This document shows, one piece after another, positions 9,104-16,862 of a stretch of 64,000 bases of DNA. The translations under genes were made by a program, and so were the position numbers. The notes below the pieces were generated by a model. The model made no database searches. It saw only the letters and a list, made by a program, of their open reading frames with translations, and had not been told where the DNA came from. Each line of letters opens with the position of its first letter. Position 1 is the first letter of the stretch. This stretch comes from Methylotenera_A sp046594915 (GTDB taxonomy: Bacteria > Pseudomonadota > Gammaproteobacteria > Burkholderiales > Methylophilaceae), in assembly GCA_046594915.1 (NCBI GenBank), contig JBKJRC010000004.1:105123-169122 (forward strand), given 5' to 3'.

Positions 9104-9373
9104 TTATTTTGGCGGAACGTAGCCACTGGCGGTATCTGCGCCTTCACCAAAAAAATATTTTTCCGTTTGCTCGCTCAAATATTTACGCGCCGCTGGGTCT
9201 GCCAAACTTAAGCGGTTTTCATTCACCAGCATGGTTTGTTGTTTTAGCCACGCCGCCCACGCTTCTTTAGAAACCTGTGCGTAAATACGTTTACCAAGCT
9301 CGCCTGGGTACGGCGGAAAATCCATGCCGTCTAATTCTTTACCTAATTTAATACAATTTACCGTGCGCGCCAT
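9104..9373 (-). CDS. yggX: Fe(2+)-trafficking protein YggX
   Basis: The 89-residue protein has the usual YggX length and sequence: M-A-R-T-V-N-C with the conserved Cys7, L-G-K-E-L-D-G-M-D-F-P-P-Y-P-G-E-L-G, W-A-A-W-L-K-Q-Q-T-M-L-V-N-E and the C-terminal F-F-F/G-E-G region. The family protects Fe-S clusters from oxidative damage and is linked to iron handling in the cytosol. The ATG at 9373, preceded by AAAAAGG, gives the conserved MARTVNC start; a TTG two codons upstream is in frame but unlikely. Confidence 0.95.
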   Translation of the reverse strand: MARTVNCIKLGKELDGMDFPPYPGELGKRIYAQVSKEAWAAWLKQQTMLVNENRLSLADPAARKYLSEQTEKYFFGEGADTASGYVPPK

Positions 9374-9468
9374 AGCCAAACCTTTTTTGATTAATGCATT
9401 TGCAATAAAACAATATGATAACGCATGTTAAAATAACTCGACTAATTTTTCATAATAGATAACGCGTG

Positions 9469-9876
9469 ATGAACAGCAAATTGCCACCCAATTCAAACCA
9501 GACGCATACCGAAAGTCCATTTAAAGGCAAAACCGGCTTGCGACGTTTGTTCAATGCGTTTGGCTATACGCTGGATGGTTTTAAAGCGGCTTATAAACAC
9601 GAAGATGCTTTCAGGCAAGAGGTTTTACTGGCGATTATATTGATTCCGCTGGCGCTTTATATCGGTGGGAGTCATCTTGAAAAAGCGTTGATGATTGCCA
9701 GTGTGTTATTAGTGCTGATCGTTGAATTGCTTAATTCTGCCATTGAGGCGGTGGTGGATAGAGTGTCGATTGAGCGACACGAACTGGCTAAACGCGCTAA
9801 AGATATTGGCAGCGCTGCCGTATTTATTGCCTTGGTTAATTTGGCAGTTGTTTGGGGTTTATTGCTCATTAATTAA
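9469..9876 (+). CDS. dgkA: diacylglycerol kinase
   Basis: The 135-residue integral membrane protein resembles prokaryotic DgkA. A cytosolic N-terminus is followed by an amphipathic helix (R-L-F-N-A-F-G-Y-T-L-D-G-F-K-A-A-Y-K-H-E-D-A-F-R-Q-E), with three membrane helices. The family signature E-L-L-N-S-A-I-E-A-V-V-D-R lies near residue 86. It phosphorylates diacylglycerol to phosphatidic acid for lipid recycling. The first start is GTG at 9466 immediately followed by ATG at 9469; I use the ATG. It is divergent from yggX across about 95 bp. Confidence 0.95.
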   Translation: MNSKLPPNSNQTHTESPFKGKTGLRRLFNAFGYTLDGFKAAYKHEDAFRQEVLLAIILIPLALYIGGSHLEKALMIASVLLVLIVELLNSAIEAVVDRVSIERHELAKRAKDIGSAAVFIALVNLAVVWGLLLIN

Positions 9877-9905
9877 GCATTAAAACTGCATTTAAAAAAG
9901 TAGGT

Positions 9906-10037
9906 TTATTTTTTTAAATGCCAACCGTGATTGCCATTAAGGTCTGTCGAGTATTCCAGCAGCGTGATCCAAGCTGCTGCAACGGCCACAAAAAAAACAA
10001 GTCCCAATACAATATATTTAATCGCGTTCATACTCAT
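9906..10037 (-). CDS. small single-span membrane peptide (43 aa)
   Basis: The frame encodes 43 residues starting M-S-M-N-A-I-K-Y-I-V-L-G-L. Hydrophobic residues then continue to about position 26, and a short polar tail ends in H-L-K-K. This pattern of a lysine before one membrane helix and a charged tail is typical of small membrane proteins. TAGG lies just before the first ATG (10035-10037); a second ATG two codons on (10029-10031) is possible. It is between dgkA (convergent) and the TonB receptor. No family recognised; overlapping plus-strand frame 9918-10124 looks less protein-like. Confidence 0.5.
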   Translation of the reverse strand: MSMNAIKYIVLGLVFFVAVAAAWITLLEYSTDLNGNHGWHLKK

Positions 10038-10120
10038 TACCTATCAGAAAATGAAGTTAGTAGTGAGTATAAACGCGCCTATTTGGTTCACTGTTTGGCT
10101 CAATTGATGCTCTGCCTAGA

Positions 10121-12211
10121 TTAAAAATCCGCGCGTAATCCAATTAAAACTGAGCGTTCCCCCGCAACTGATATCTCCTTTAAAAATGAAGTATGTTCGC
10201 GGATTTCTGCATTCAATAAATTGTTGGCTTTAGCAAACATTTCAACATTTAATTTGGTGGGTAATTTATAGGTAATCATGGCGCTCACATCGGTGTAACC
10301 ATCGGTTGGCAACTCATTATTGGCGGTGCGGCTTTGGTTAAACGCATGCAATACATTTAAGCGTGCGCCAAAACTATTTTTTTGATAAATCAACCCTGCA
10401 CCTAAACGCAGCGGCGAAATACGTGGCAACGCGCCACCCGTATCGCGATTGGTGGCATGTACGTAATCACCACGCATGGTTAAGTCGAGATTATTGGCCA
10501 CGTTAAAGCGCGCGTCGGCTTCCAAGCCTTTAAATTCAGCGCCAACATTGCTAAACTGGGCAATTGGCGTGCCTGCAATCGGCTCAACATTGCCCGTATC
10601 AAACAAGCCGATAAAATTACTAAAGCGCGTGTAATAAGTGCCTACGCTGAACGAATTTTTCGCATCTTTCCAGCGAATCTGCGCATCAATGCCTTTTGAG
10701 CGCTCTACATCGAAGTTGGGGTTACCAATCTCAAACTGACCAGTAGCAGCATGTTGACCATTGGCATACAGCTCAAAATAACTAGGCGCGCGTTCGTTGT
10801 GCGATAAATTGCCCGCCAGCGACCAGTGATTATCTAATTGATACACGCTGCCCAGCGCATAGCTATTGGGATTAAAACTGGCATTTTGCGCAGGTCCAAA
10901 ACGCGCATCATCTTTCGAATCGACTGAAGCATGGCCAAAACGTGCGCCTGCGGTCACTTTAAGTTTATTGTCGGTTAAGCTAAGCGGCAATTCTTCATAT
11001 ACGTATAGCGCTTTAGATTGTGTATTGGTGCTCGGTACAAATGCTTCGTCACCCGTTGCCTCAAAATTACTATTTTGAAATTGCAAGCCAACTACGCCTT
11101 GCAACTGGCCTAATTCTGTGTGCACAGGCATATGACCCGCTTCAAAAGTGCCTTCAACACCACGGTTTTTAAATAGCGTTTCTGGTTTGCCACCAGCCAG
11201 TTCTACATGCTCATAATCGGTGTATGCCATGCGAAATTTAACACGGTTAATCACTGGGCCTAAATCGCTGAATTCTGAAGCAATATCCCAGCGCTGGCTT
11301 TGCATATCAATACGAACATCTTCTTCTGCCACCACACCGTAATTGCTGTTATAGGTAGAAAATGACGTGCCGATATAACCGTTATCAAACGTCAATGAAG
11401 CACCTAATGCACCGCCGTCATTATCGGCGCTGCTATTGATTAATGTGCCACGATTTTCGCGCGGCAAGCCTTCTGCACGACTGCTGCGCTTGGAAAGCGC
11501 AAAGCCAGGAATATTTAAATCACTGGTTTCTCGACTATAAGCATCGGCATGGATGGCAAACTGCCCGTTGCCCACATCTAGCACAATGGCACCATTACGC
11601 GTATTGTCTGGACCACCAAAACGAGTTTCTGCGCGACCTGTTATGCCTTCTAACTTTTCTTTTGGAATGCGATGATCAATCGCATTCACCACACCGCCCA
11701 CCGCACTGCCGCCATAAAGCAGTGAAGCTGGGCCGCGAATCACATCAATCTGTTCAATCACCAGCGGGTCAATCGCTACTGCATGATCAAAACTTAAACT
11801 CGACGCATCCAGAATGCCAACGCCATTTTGTAAAATGCGCACTCGCTCCGCATCCAGCCCCCGGATCACTGGCCGCGATGCATTTGGGCCAAATTGGGTG
11901 GCTGTTACGCCAGGTATGCCATTTAACGTTTCGCCAATCGTACCTTCGCGACGCAAACTTAATTCGCGTCCATTTAACACCGTAACAGGCACTACTAGTT
12001 CGTCTGACGCAACACCTAAAGGGTTGCCCGTTATAGCCAATGGAGCTAAATCAATCTCTACAGGTTCTGCAGCATAAGCGTTTTGCATAAAAAGTGCTGC
12101 AATAGTTAAAGCCAGCGGCTTAGATTTAACTAGTTTGAATTTAAATAATTTGTTTGCAAATACAAGCTGCGCACATGTTGCGCGCACGCGCGAGTGGTGA
12201 ATCTGAACCAT
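10121..12211 (-). CDS. ZnuD-like TonB-dependent outer-membrane receptor
   Basis: The 696-residue protein has a plug domain, with V-V-P-V-T-V-L-N-G-R-E-L, R-P-V-I-R-G-L-D-A-E-R-V-R-I-L-Q-N-G and I-E-Q-I-D-V-I-R-G-P-A-S-L-L-Y-G-G-S-A-V-G-G-V-V-N, followed by a beta-barrel ending in aromatic-type G-L-R-A-D-F. The S-F-D-H-A-V-A-I-D-P-L plug segment is typical of the ZnuD group, which imports zinc and sometimes heme. The start at 12211 follows TGAGGA at good spacing. The signal peptide has a long basic region of about 30 residues before its hydrophobic core (L-A-L-T-I-A-A-L-F-M, cleaved after A-Y-A). The small exported protein gene upstream fits a metal-uptake unit. The substrate is inferred. Confidence 0.85.
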   Translation of the reverse strand: MVQIHHSRVRATCAQLVFANKLFKFKLVKSKPLALTIAALFMQNAYAAEPVEIDLAPLAITGNPLGVASDELVVPVTVLNGRELSLRREGTIGETLNGIPGVTATQFGPNASRPVIRGLDAERVRILQNGVGILDASSLSFDHAVAIDPLVIEQIDVIRGPASLLYGGSAVGGVVNAIDHRIPKEKLEGITGRAETRFGGPDNTRNGAIVLDVGNGQFAIHADAYSRETSDLNIPGFALSKRSSRAEGLPRENRGTLINSSADNDGGALGASLTFDNGYIGTSFSTYNSNYGVVAEEDVRIDMQSQRWDIASEFSDLGPVINRVKFRMAYTDYEHVELAGGKPETLFKNRGVEGTFEAGHMPVHTELGQLQGVVGLQFQNSNFEATGDEAFVPSTNTQSKALYVYEELPLSLTDNKLKVTAGARFGHASVDSKDDARFGPAQNASFNPNSYALGSVYQLDNHWSLAGNLSHNERAPSYFELYANGQHAATGQFEIGNPNFDVERSKGIDAQIRWKDAKNSFSVGTYYTRFSNFIGLFDTGNVEPIAGTPIAQFSNVGAEFKGLEADARFNVANNLDLTMRGDYVHATNRDTGGALPRISPLRLGAGLIYQKNSFGARLNVLHAFNQSRTANNELPTDGYTDVSAMITYKLPTKLNVEMFAKANNLLNAEIREHTSFLKEISVAGERSVLIGLRADF

Positions 12212-12252
12212 GATGAAATCCTCAAAAAATAACCGAATACGACAAATAAAAA

Positions 12253-12268
12253 CTAACTTAATAGTTAG
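12253..12268. promoter_or_regulatory. short inverted repeat before the TonB receptor gene
   Basis: CTAAC (12253-12257) and GTTAG (12264-12268) form a small palindrome with a six-base AT spacer, about 40 bp before the receptor start and 13 bp after the upstream gene. It could be a metalloregulator site, but it does not clearly match a Zur or Fur box. Confidence 0.25.
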
Positions 12269-12281
12269 CTAATTGTGGAAT

Positions 12282-12590
12282 TTAGGCAATTTGAGGCGGA
12301 CCGCGCGCGGAATATGGGGAATTGGCAACACTTAAAAAATGTACGGTAAGACTGACTGTAGCTATTGAAACAGCTTGTGCAACGGCAAACACAAACACAG
12401 AAGTCGCCAAGCCATTGGCAAGGCCCGCATGACTAATACACTGTTCACAGGGATGGTTAGGTGTATTTTGATCTTGCTGATTTTGTTGTGTTAAGTCAGT
12501 AATATGGCTGATTTCGTGCGTAGCCACACCCATTTGCGTAAACGCAAACAGTACAGTCAAGCTTAAATGGACGAAAAATTTCTGCAACAT
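12282..12590 (-). CDS. small exported hypothetical protein (DUF2946-like)
   Basis: The protein is about 102 residues. It starts with a signal-like helix (M-L-Q-K-F-F-V-H-L-S-L-T-V-L-F-A-F), then a His-containing stretch (T-H-E-I-S-H-I-T-D-L), a C-E-Q-C-I-S-H segment and a second hydrophobic helix. C-x2-C with nearby histidines suggests metal or heme contact and resembles DUF2946 proteins that sit beside TonB metal receptors. The start is uncertain: ATG 12590 gives the cleanest signal peptide, but ATG 12641 and GTG 12662 are in frame. It is 70 bp upstream of the ZnuD-like gene on the same strand, probably co-transcribed. Confidence 0.6.
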   Translation of the reverse strand: MLQKFFVHLSLTVLFAFTQMGVATHEISHITDLTQQNQQDQNTPNHPCEQCISHAGLANGLATSVFVFAVAQAVSIATVSLTVHFLSVANSPYSARGPPQIA

Positions 12591-13056
12591 AGTTGCAATA
12601 TTAGCAGAATCTCTCCAATATCTGCATTTAAATATTGTCATTGATTCAGAATTATTAATCACTTGCCGAGCTACGATTTACGTTTTCAACCACTTAAATG
12701 CGTTAAGTACTTAAATCAATGCGCTTTTACTTCGCCTTTAAAATAGTGCTGTTCCATAATTAGCATCTGCTTTATAAAAAAGTATAGATAAATGGTTTTT
12801 AAATTTTATAATTGAATTGGCTTTTTTCTCTGAAAAGCCTACACTAATCATTAGTGCATTAAATTAATGATAATACGCATGTTGCTCAGTGTGCTTTACT
12901 TGATAATGTTGTAAATAGCAAAATAAATAGAGCAAGTTTGATTCAGAATGATGAAGTAGTCGGCCGTTTTTTGGCGTGGAAGCTGAAAAACATTTTTTGA
13001 GCAAATCGTCATCAGTTTGCTCACTCAATGTAGCACTGTTAGAAGGAGAAGTCAGC
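12591..13056. other. intergenic region upstream of the selenoprotein gene
   Basis: About 390-465 bp, AT-rich, without a convincing gene. The plus-strand frame is open from 12976, but the real start is at 13057, because AGAAGGAG sits seven bases before that ATG and the signal peptide begins there. The region should hold the divergent promoters for the small exported protein and the selenoprotein. I could not assign -35/-10 boxes with confidence. Confidence 0.5.
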
Positions 13057-14565
13057 ATGTCTTTAATCAGACCTGTAAGACAGCTCAGCGTGCTTGCAAC
13101 TGCCCTAGCGTTAACACTAGGTGTATCTGCAGCAAATGCGGCTGTAAATGACGTCGTCACAGTGGTCGATCCATCGCCAGTTAACTGGTTATGGGTCACT
13201 TGGAACACCATGGAAGAAACCGTCCGGGTTGACAAGAATGGCCAAAGTACACCAAGCCTTGCTGAGAAGCAAACTTGGTTAGACGACAAAACGTTGCAAA
13301 TTAAACTACGTAAAAACGTTGCGTTTCAAGATGGTGAAAAACTCAACGCTAACGTATTTCGTCGTAGTTATGACGAAGTGCAAAAGTGGACAAATCCACA
13401 CCCACCTGGCGCATTCTTGAATTTTGCTAAGGATAGCTCGATGGAAGTGGTCGATGACCATACAATCAATTTCAAGTTTCCAGAACCTGATGGTTCTGCA
13501 ATCATGAAACTACGTGGTATGCATGTCGGCAGCACAAAATTCTGGAATGAACTTGCGTTCGTTGATCAGAAAAATAAAAATGCTGAAGGCCATTGGTGAG
13601 TGATAGGCGAAGCTGGTCCGTGGGGGACTGGTCCGTTTATTCTCAAAGAGGGTGTTTCAGTATTAGATAAGCGTTCGCCAACGGTGACAATGGTGCCTAA
13701 TACCAATTATTGGAATAAGGCACGTACACCGAAAGTGACGATTAAGTTTGACAATATTATCTCTAAAGCTGAGGCGCTTGAAGAAGTAGCCAAAGGCGGC
13801 AAAGTGGATATTGTGACTGAGTTGTCTCCGGCTGAAGCAGTTGCATTAAAAGGCAATAAAAACGCACGTGTAGTTGAGAGTAAAGCGAAAACAGTGTTGG
13901 TAGGTGTATTTAACCAAAATAAAGCAGGGTCTGTATGGACTGATATCGCTGTTCGTAAAGCAATCAATAACGCGGTTGATAAGGCTATGGTTATCAAAGA
14001 AGGCTCATTGGGCTACGGCACACAAATGCCATCAATGATTACCAAAGGTTCTTATGCTTATGATGGTAGTTTAAAATCTTATGCGTATGCACCAGCAAAA
14101 GCTAAGCCAGTATTGGCTAAGCATGGTGTGACAAGCTTAGTGATTGCAAGCGATGATGGCCACAAAGCCATTGCCGAAGCTGTTGCGAAAAGTTTGGCTG
14201 CATCTGGTGTGACCGCTACGGTGGATACGTCAGGTAAAGGCGATGCTTGGGATATTAAACTGGTTGAGCATTTTGACTGGTCGCCTAATTATCCGTATGG
14301 CGTGGTATTCCGTGAGTTTTTTGGCAAAGATGGCGGTTTCCGCAGCATGCCAGAGGACGCAGGGTTTGAAGCTTTAGCTCAAAAGATTATTAATAATCCG
14401 ACTAAGCAAGAAGGCTTCACCAAGCAAATGGATCGTTATGTACATGATCAAGCGAATGTGCTGTTCTTGTATGCACCATCAAAATTGTATGCGGTCAGTA
14501 ATAAGGTGAATTTCACACCATACCGTTCTACAGTGTTGGAGCTTGCAGAAACATCCATCAAGTAA
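13057..14565 (+). CDS. selenocysteine-containing ABC-type solute-binding protein (SBP_bac_5 family), Sec181
   Basis: The reading frame is interrupted only by TGA at 13597-13599, which I read as selenocysteine 181 of a 502-residue protein. The start ATG follows AGAAGGAG. A signal peptide (basic start, then L-A-T-A-L-A-L-T-L-G, cleavage after A-N-A at 28) directs it to the periplasm. The fold matches OppA/DppA-type binding proteins: W-L-D-D-K-T-L-Q-I-K-L-R-K-N-V-A-F-Q-D-G-E before the TGA, and P-W-G-T-G-P-F-I-L right after it. The Sec context is G-H-W-Sec-V-I-G-E-A-G-P-W-G-T-G. Evidence for recoding: same frame on both sides, uninterrupted family homology across the stop, a SECIS hairpin at 13612-13632, and selB-selC-selA downstream. 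No Opp-type permease is adjacent, so it may not serve ordinary peptide uptake. Ligand unknown. Confidence 0.92.
13597..13599 (+). other. in-frame UGA recoded as selenocysteine
   Basis: TGA follows the codons for Gly-His-Trp and precedes Val-Ile-Gly. The frame remains open for 321 more codons with clear SBP family sequence. A frameshift or point nonsense mutation is less likely given the SECIS and the adjacent sel genes. Confidence 0.9.
13600..13632 (+). promoter_or_regulatory. bacterial SECIS element
   Basis: The hairpin starts 12 nt after the UGA. Arm GCTGGTCC (13612-13619) pairs with GGACTGGT (13625-13632), including G-U pairs, around the five-base loop GTGGG (13620-13624). The loop begins with G, 20 nt after the UGA. 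This matches the established bacterial SECIS pattern: a stem ending in a small loop with G in its first two positions at roughly 16-37 nt. It should bind the C-terminal winged helices of SelB. Confidence 0.85.
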
Positions 14566-14591
14566 GCTTGTAATTGTAGTGGCTTCAAAAT

Positions 14592-14624
14592 GACCTTCCT
14601 GCAGCAATGTGGGAAGGTCTTTTC
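14592..14624 (+). terminator. rho-independent terminator after the selenoprotein gene
   Basis: GACCTTCC (14592-14599) pairs with GGAAGGTC (14612-14619), followed by TTTTC. It lies 27 bp past the TAA at 14563, so the selenoprotein is probably transcribed as its own unit with partial read-through into selB. Confidence 0.8.
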
Positions 14625-14709
14625 AAACTAAAAGTTTTATTAAAGTAGCGAGTTGTTTTAAGCGTAGTATCAAAAATATAGAATTAATATAAAAATATCG
14701 TTGATCGCA

Positions 14710-14729
14710 TTTTAGCCACAAGGCTAAAA
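14710..14729 (+). promoter_or_regulatory. hairpin in the selB leader
   Basis: TTTTAGCC (14710-14717) and GGCTAAAA (14722-14729) form a perfect 8-bp stem with loop ACAA, 30 bp before the selB start. Some bacteria have a SECIS-like leader hairpin that lets SelB repress its own operon. Here the loop lacks an early G, so that role is uncertain. Confidence 0.45.
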
Positions 14730-14759
14730 GTTAACACGAACATACATGAGGAATCGCTT

Positions 14760-16736
14760 TTGATAGTTGGCACTGCAGGCCATATTGATCATGGCAAATC
14801 TGCATTGGTTCATGCATTGACCCAAGTGGATCCTGACCGGTTGCAGGAGGAAAAGCTCCGCGGCATCACGATAGATTTAGGCTATGCCTATAAACCTTTA
14901 CCCAATGGTGAAGTGTTGGGCTTTGTTGATGTGCCCGGCCATGAAAAATTCATTCATAACATGTTGGCTGGGGCGACTGGCATTGATTACGTGTTGATCG
15001 CCATTGCCGCAGATGACGGCCCAATGCCGCAAACCTTAGAGCATTTAGCGATTTTAGATCGACTAGGCTTAAACCAGGGTGTGGTCGCTTTGACCAAAGT
15101 AGATTTGGTTGATGACGCGAGAATTACACAAGTCAAAGCAGATATTAAAAAGATATTGAGCACTACCTCACTAGCTGAGGCTGATATTCTTTCAGTCTCG
15201 GCTCACACTGGCGTTGGCATTGCTGAGTTGGATGCACATTTGGCGCAGGTCGCCCTAAAAAACCCACCACGTGAGCCGCGTGGCAATTTTAGGCTAGCTG
15301 TTGATCGTTGCTTCACTTTATCGGGCATTGGTACCATAGTCACGGGCACGGTTATTTCCGGAAAAGTGAAGGTGGGAGATCGCATGATTGTATCGCCCTC
15401 TGGTCTTGAAGTGAGGGTCAGAGTAATCCATGCACAAAACCAAGTATCAGAATCTGGAATTAAAGGTCAACGTTGCGCGCTAAATGTAACCGCGCCGCAT
15501 TTAGAAAAAAAAGACATCTCTCGTGGCGACTGGGTTGTAAGTGCCCACATACACGCGCCCACCCATAGATTAGATGCCGAGTTGAGTATCTTAGCCACTG
15601 AGAGTAAATTATTTCGCCATTGGACTTATGTGCATGTGCATTTAGGTGCGAGCGATGTATTGGCGCGTATCGCGACCCTTGAAGATGAGGCAGTAGCACC
15701 AGGGCACAAGCAACTGGTGCAATTAGTGCTGGATAAACCGATTGCCGCATTAGCTGGAGATCGTTTTATTATCCGAGACCCATCTGCTACAAGAACGATT
15801 GGTGGTGGTATTGTTTTAGATGCTTTCCCAGCAGAGCGTGGTCGGCGAAAACCTAAGCGCTTGGCAATGCTGAACGCCCTTAAAAAAGCAGTGATTGTTA
15901 CGCAACTAGAAGTTGCAGATCCAATATTAGGTGAGCTTGCTGCGCTTAACGAATTACTGGAAATTAATATTGACGGTATTGATTTAGACTGGTTTAAACA
16001 GCTACTGAACCTTGAACAATCGGTGATGGATAACCTGGTATTGCGCAGTGAATTACTGTTGGTGATGGCCGATAAAAAGCGTATTGGCTTTAGTAAATCT
16101 CGCTGGCAAACACTTGAAGCCTTATCTTTAGATGCAATCAATCAACACCACGCTATGGTTTCTGACAGCCCCGGATTGACGGTGGATGAGTTACGCAACA
16201 AAATAGATAAAGCGATGGCAAAGCCAGTCATGGCGCAGATTGTGGAGCATTTACTTCTACAGAAAAAGTTGCTACGTGTGGGCGTTCGCTTGGCCAGTCC
16301 TTTGCATGTGGTGAAGCTGTCCGTCAATGAGCAGTTATTATGGGAGCGGCTTTATCCTTTGTTACAAGCAAATGCCTTGATGCCGCCTCCTGTAGCTGAT
16401 ATCTTGCTGAAGCTGCAAGTGCCAGAGTTAGAATTACGCACTTTATTAGATCGCTTAATGCGTATGGGATACCTGTTTAAAGTACGTGCAGAGCAGTATT
16501 TTTTGGCAGAAGCTATAGCGAAATTAGGTAAGCAAGTAGAAATGCTAGCACTTGAAAAAGCGCCAGAGCGTTTCACAGTAGGTCAACTTAGAGAATTTGC
16601 GCAGGTGGCGCGCGGGGTTTCTATTCCTTTGCTAGAACTTTATGATCGGATTGGTTTGACTGTGCGTTATAATAGTGGCCGTCGCTTAAAGCGTGATTGG
16701 CACAGTGTTTTCGGAGAGACCGAAAATGCGAGTTAG
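14760..16736 (+). CDS. selB: selenocysteine-specific elongation factor SelB
   Basis: The 658-residue protein has the SelB layout. The GTPase domain has G1 A-G-H-I-D-H-G-K-S at residues 6-14, D-V-P-G-H-E-K-F-I-H-N-M (G3) and T-K-V-D (G4). Two EF-Tu-like beta barrels follow, then the C-terminal winged-helix repeats that bind SECIS RNA. It delivers Sec-tRNA(Sec) to UGA codons marked by a SECIS. The start is TTG at 14760, preceded by GAGGA at seven bases; the reading M-I-V-G-T-A-G-H matches the normal SelB N-terminus. It is followed 12 nt later by selC and then selA, one transcription unit. Confidence 0.97.
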   Translation: MIVGTAGHIDHGKSALVHALTQVDPDRLQEEKLRGITIDLGYAYKPLPNGEVLGFVDVPGHEKFIHNMLAGATGIDYVLIAIAADDGPMPQTLEHLAILDRLGLNQGVVALTKVDLVDDARITQVKADIKKILSTTSLAEADILSVSAHTGVGIAELDAHLAQVALKNPPREPRGNFRLAVDRCFTLSGIGTIVTGTVISGKVKVGDRMIVSPSGLEVRVRVIHAQNQVSESGIKGQRCALNVTAPHLEKKDISRGDWVVSAHIHAPTHRLDAELSILATESKLFRHWTYVHVHLGASDVLARIATLEDEAVAPGHKQLVQLVLDKPIAALAGDRFIIRDPSATRTIGGGIVLDAFPAERGRRKPKRLAMLNALKKAVIVTQLEVADPILGELAALNELLEINIDGIDLDWFKQLLNLEQSVMDNLVLRSELLLVMADKKRIGFSKSRWQTLEALSLDAINQHHAMVSDSPGLTVDELRNKIDKAMAKPVMAQIVEHLLLQKKLLRVGVRLASPLHVVKLSVNEQLLWERLYPLLQANALMPPPVADILLKLQVPELELRTLLDRLMRMGYLFKVRAEQYFLAEAIAKLGKQVEMLALEKAPERFTVGQLREFAQVARGVSIPLLELYDRIGLTVRYNSGRRLKRDWHSVFGETENAS

Positions 16737-16748
16737 TGTTTTTTTAAA

Positions 16749-16845
16749 GGAAGAGATTCGCTCCCCGGTGGGACGTCCGGACTTCAAATCCGGGAGAGGC
16801 TGCTTGGCAGTCTTTGGTAGGTTCGACTCCTATTCTCTTCCGCCA
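16749..16845 (+). tRNA. selC: tRNA-Sec (anticodon TCA)
   Basis: The 97-nt gene includes an encoded CCA end. GGAAGAGA (16749-16756) pairs with TCTCTTCC (16834-16841), giving the 8-bp acceptor typical of bacterial tRNA-Sec, followed by discriminator G and CCA. The anticodon arm CCGGA-CTTCAAA-TCCGG carries TCA at 16784-16786. A long variable arm and the T loop GGTTCGACTCC are visible. It sits between selB and selA in the same direction, so it is probably processed from the operon transcript. Confidence 0.97.
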
Positions 16846-16862
16846 ATTTTTGTGAACCACCT

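Noticed and set aside
9918..10124. 68-residue plus-strand ORF
   Set aside because: No ribosome site and poor composition; the opposite-strand 43-residue peptide explains the region better.
11443..11985. 180-residue plus-strand ORF
   Set aside because: It lies entirely inside the TonB receptor gene on the other strand and has no protein-like pattern.
12976..14565. Two separate genes or a pseudogene split at the TGA
   Set aside because: Both halves are in the same frame and one family, the second half has no start or ribosome site, and SECIS plus selABC are present.
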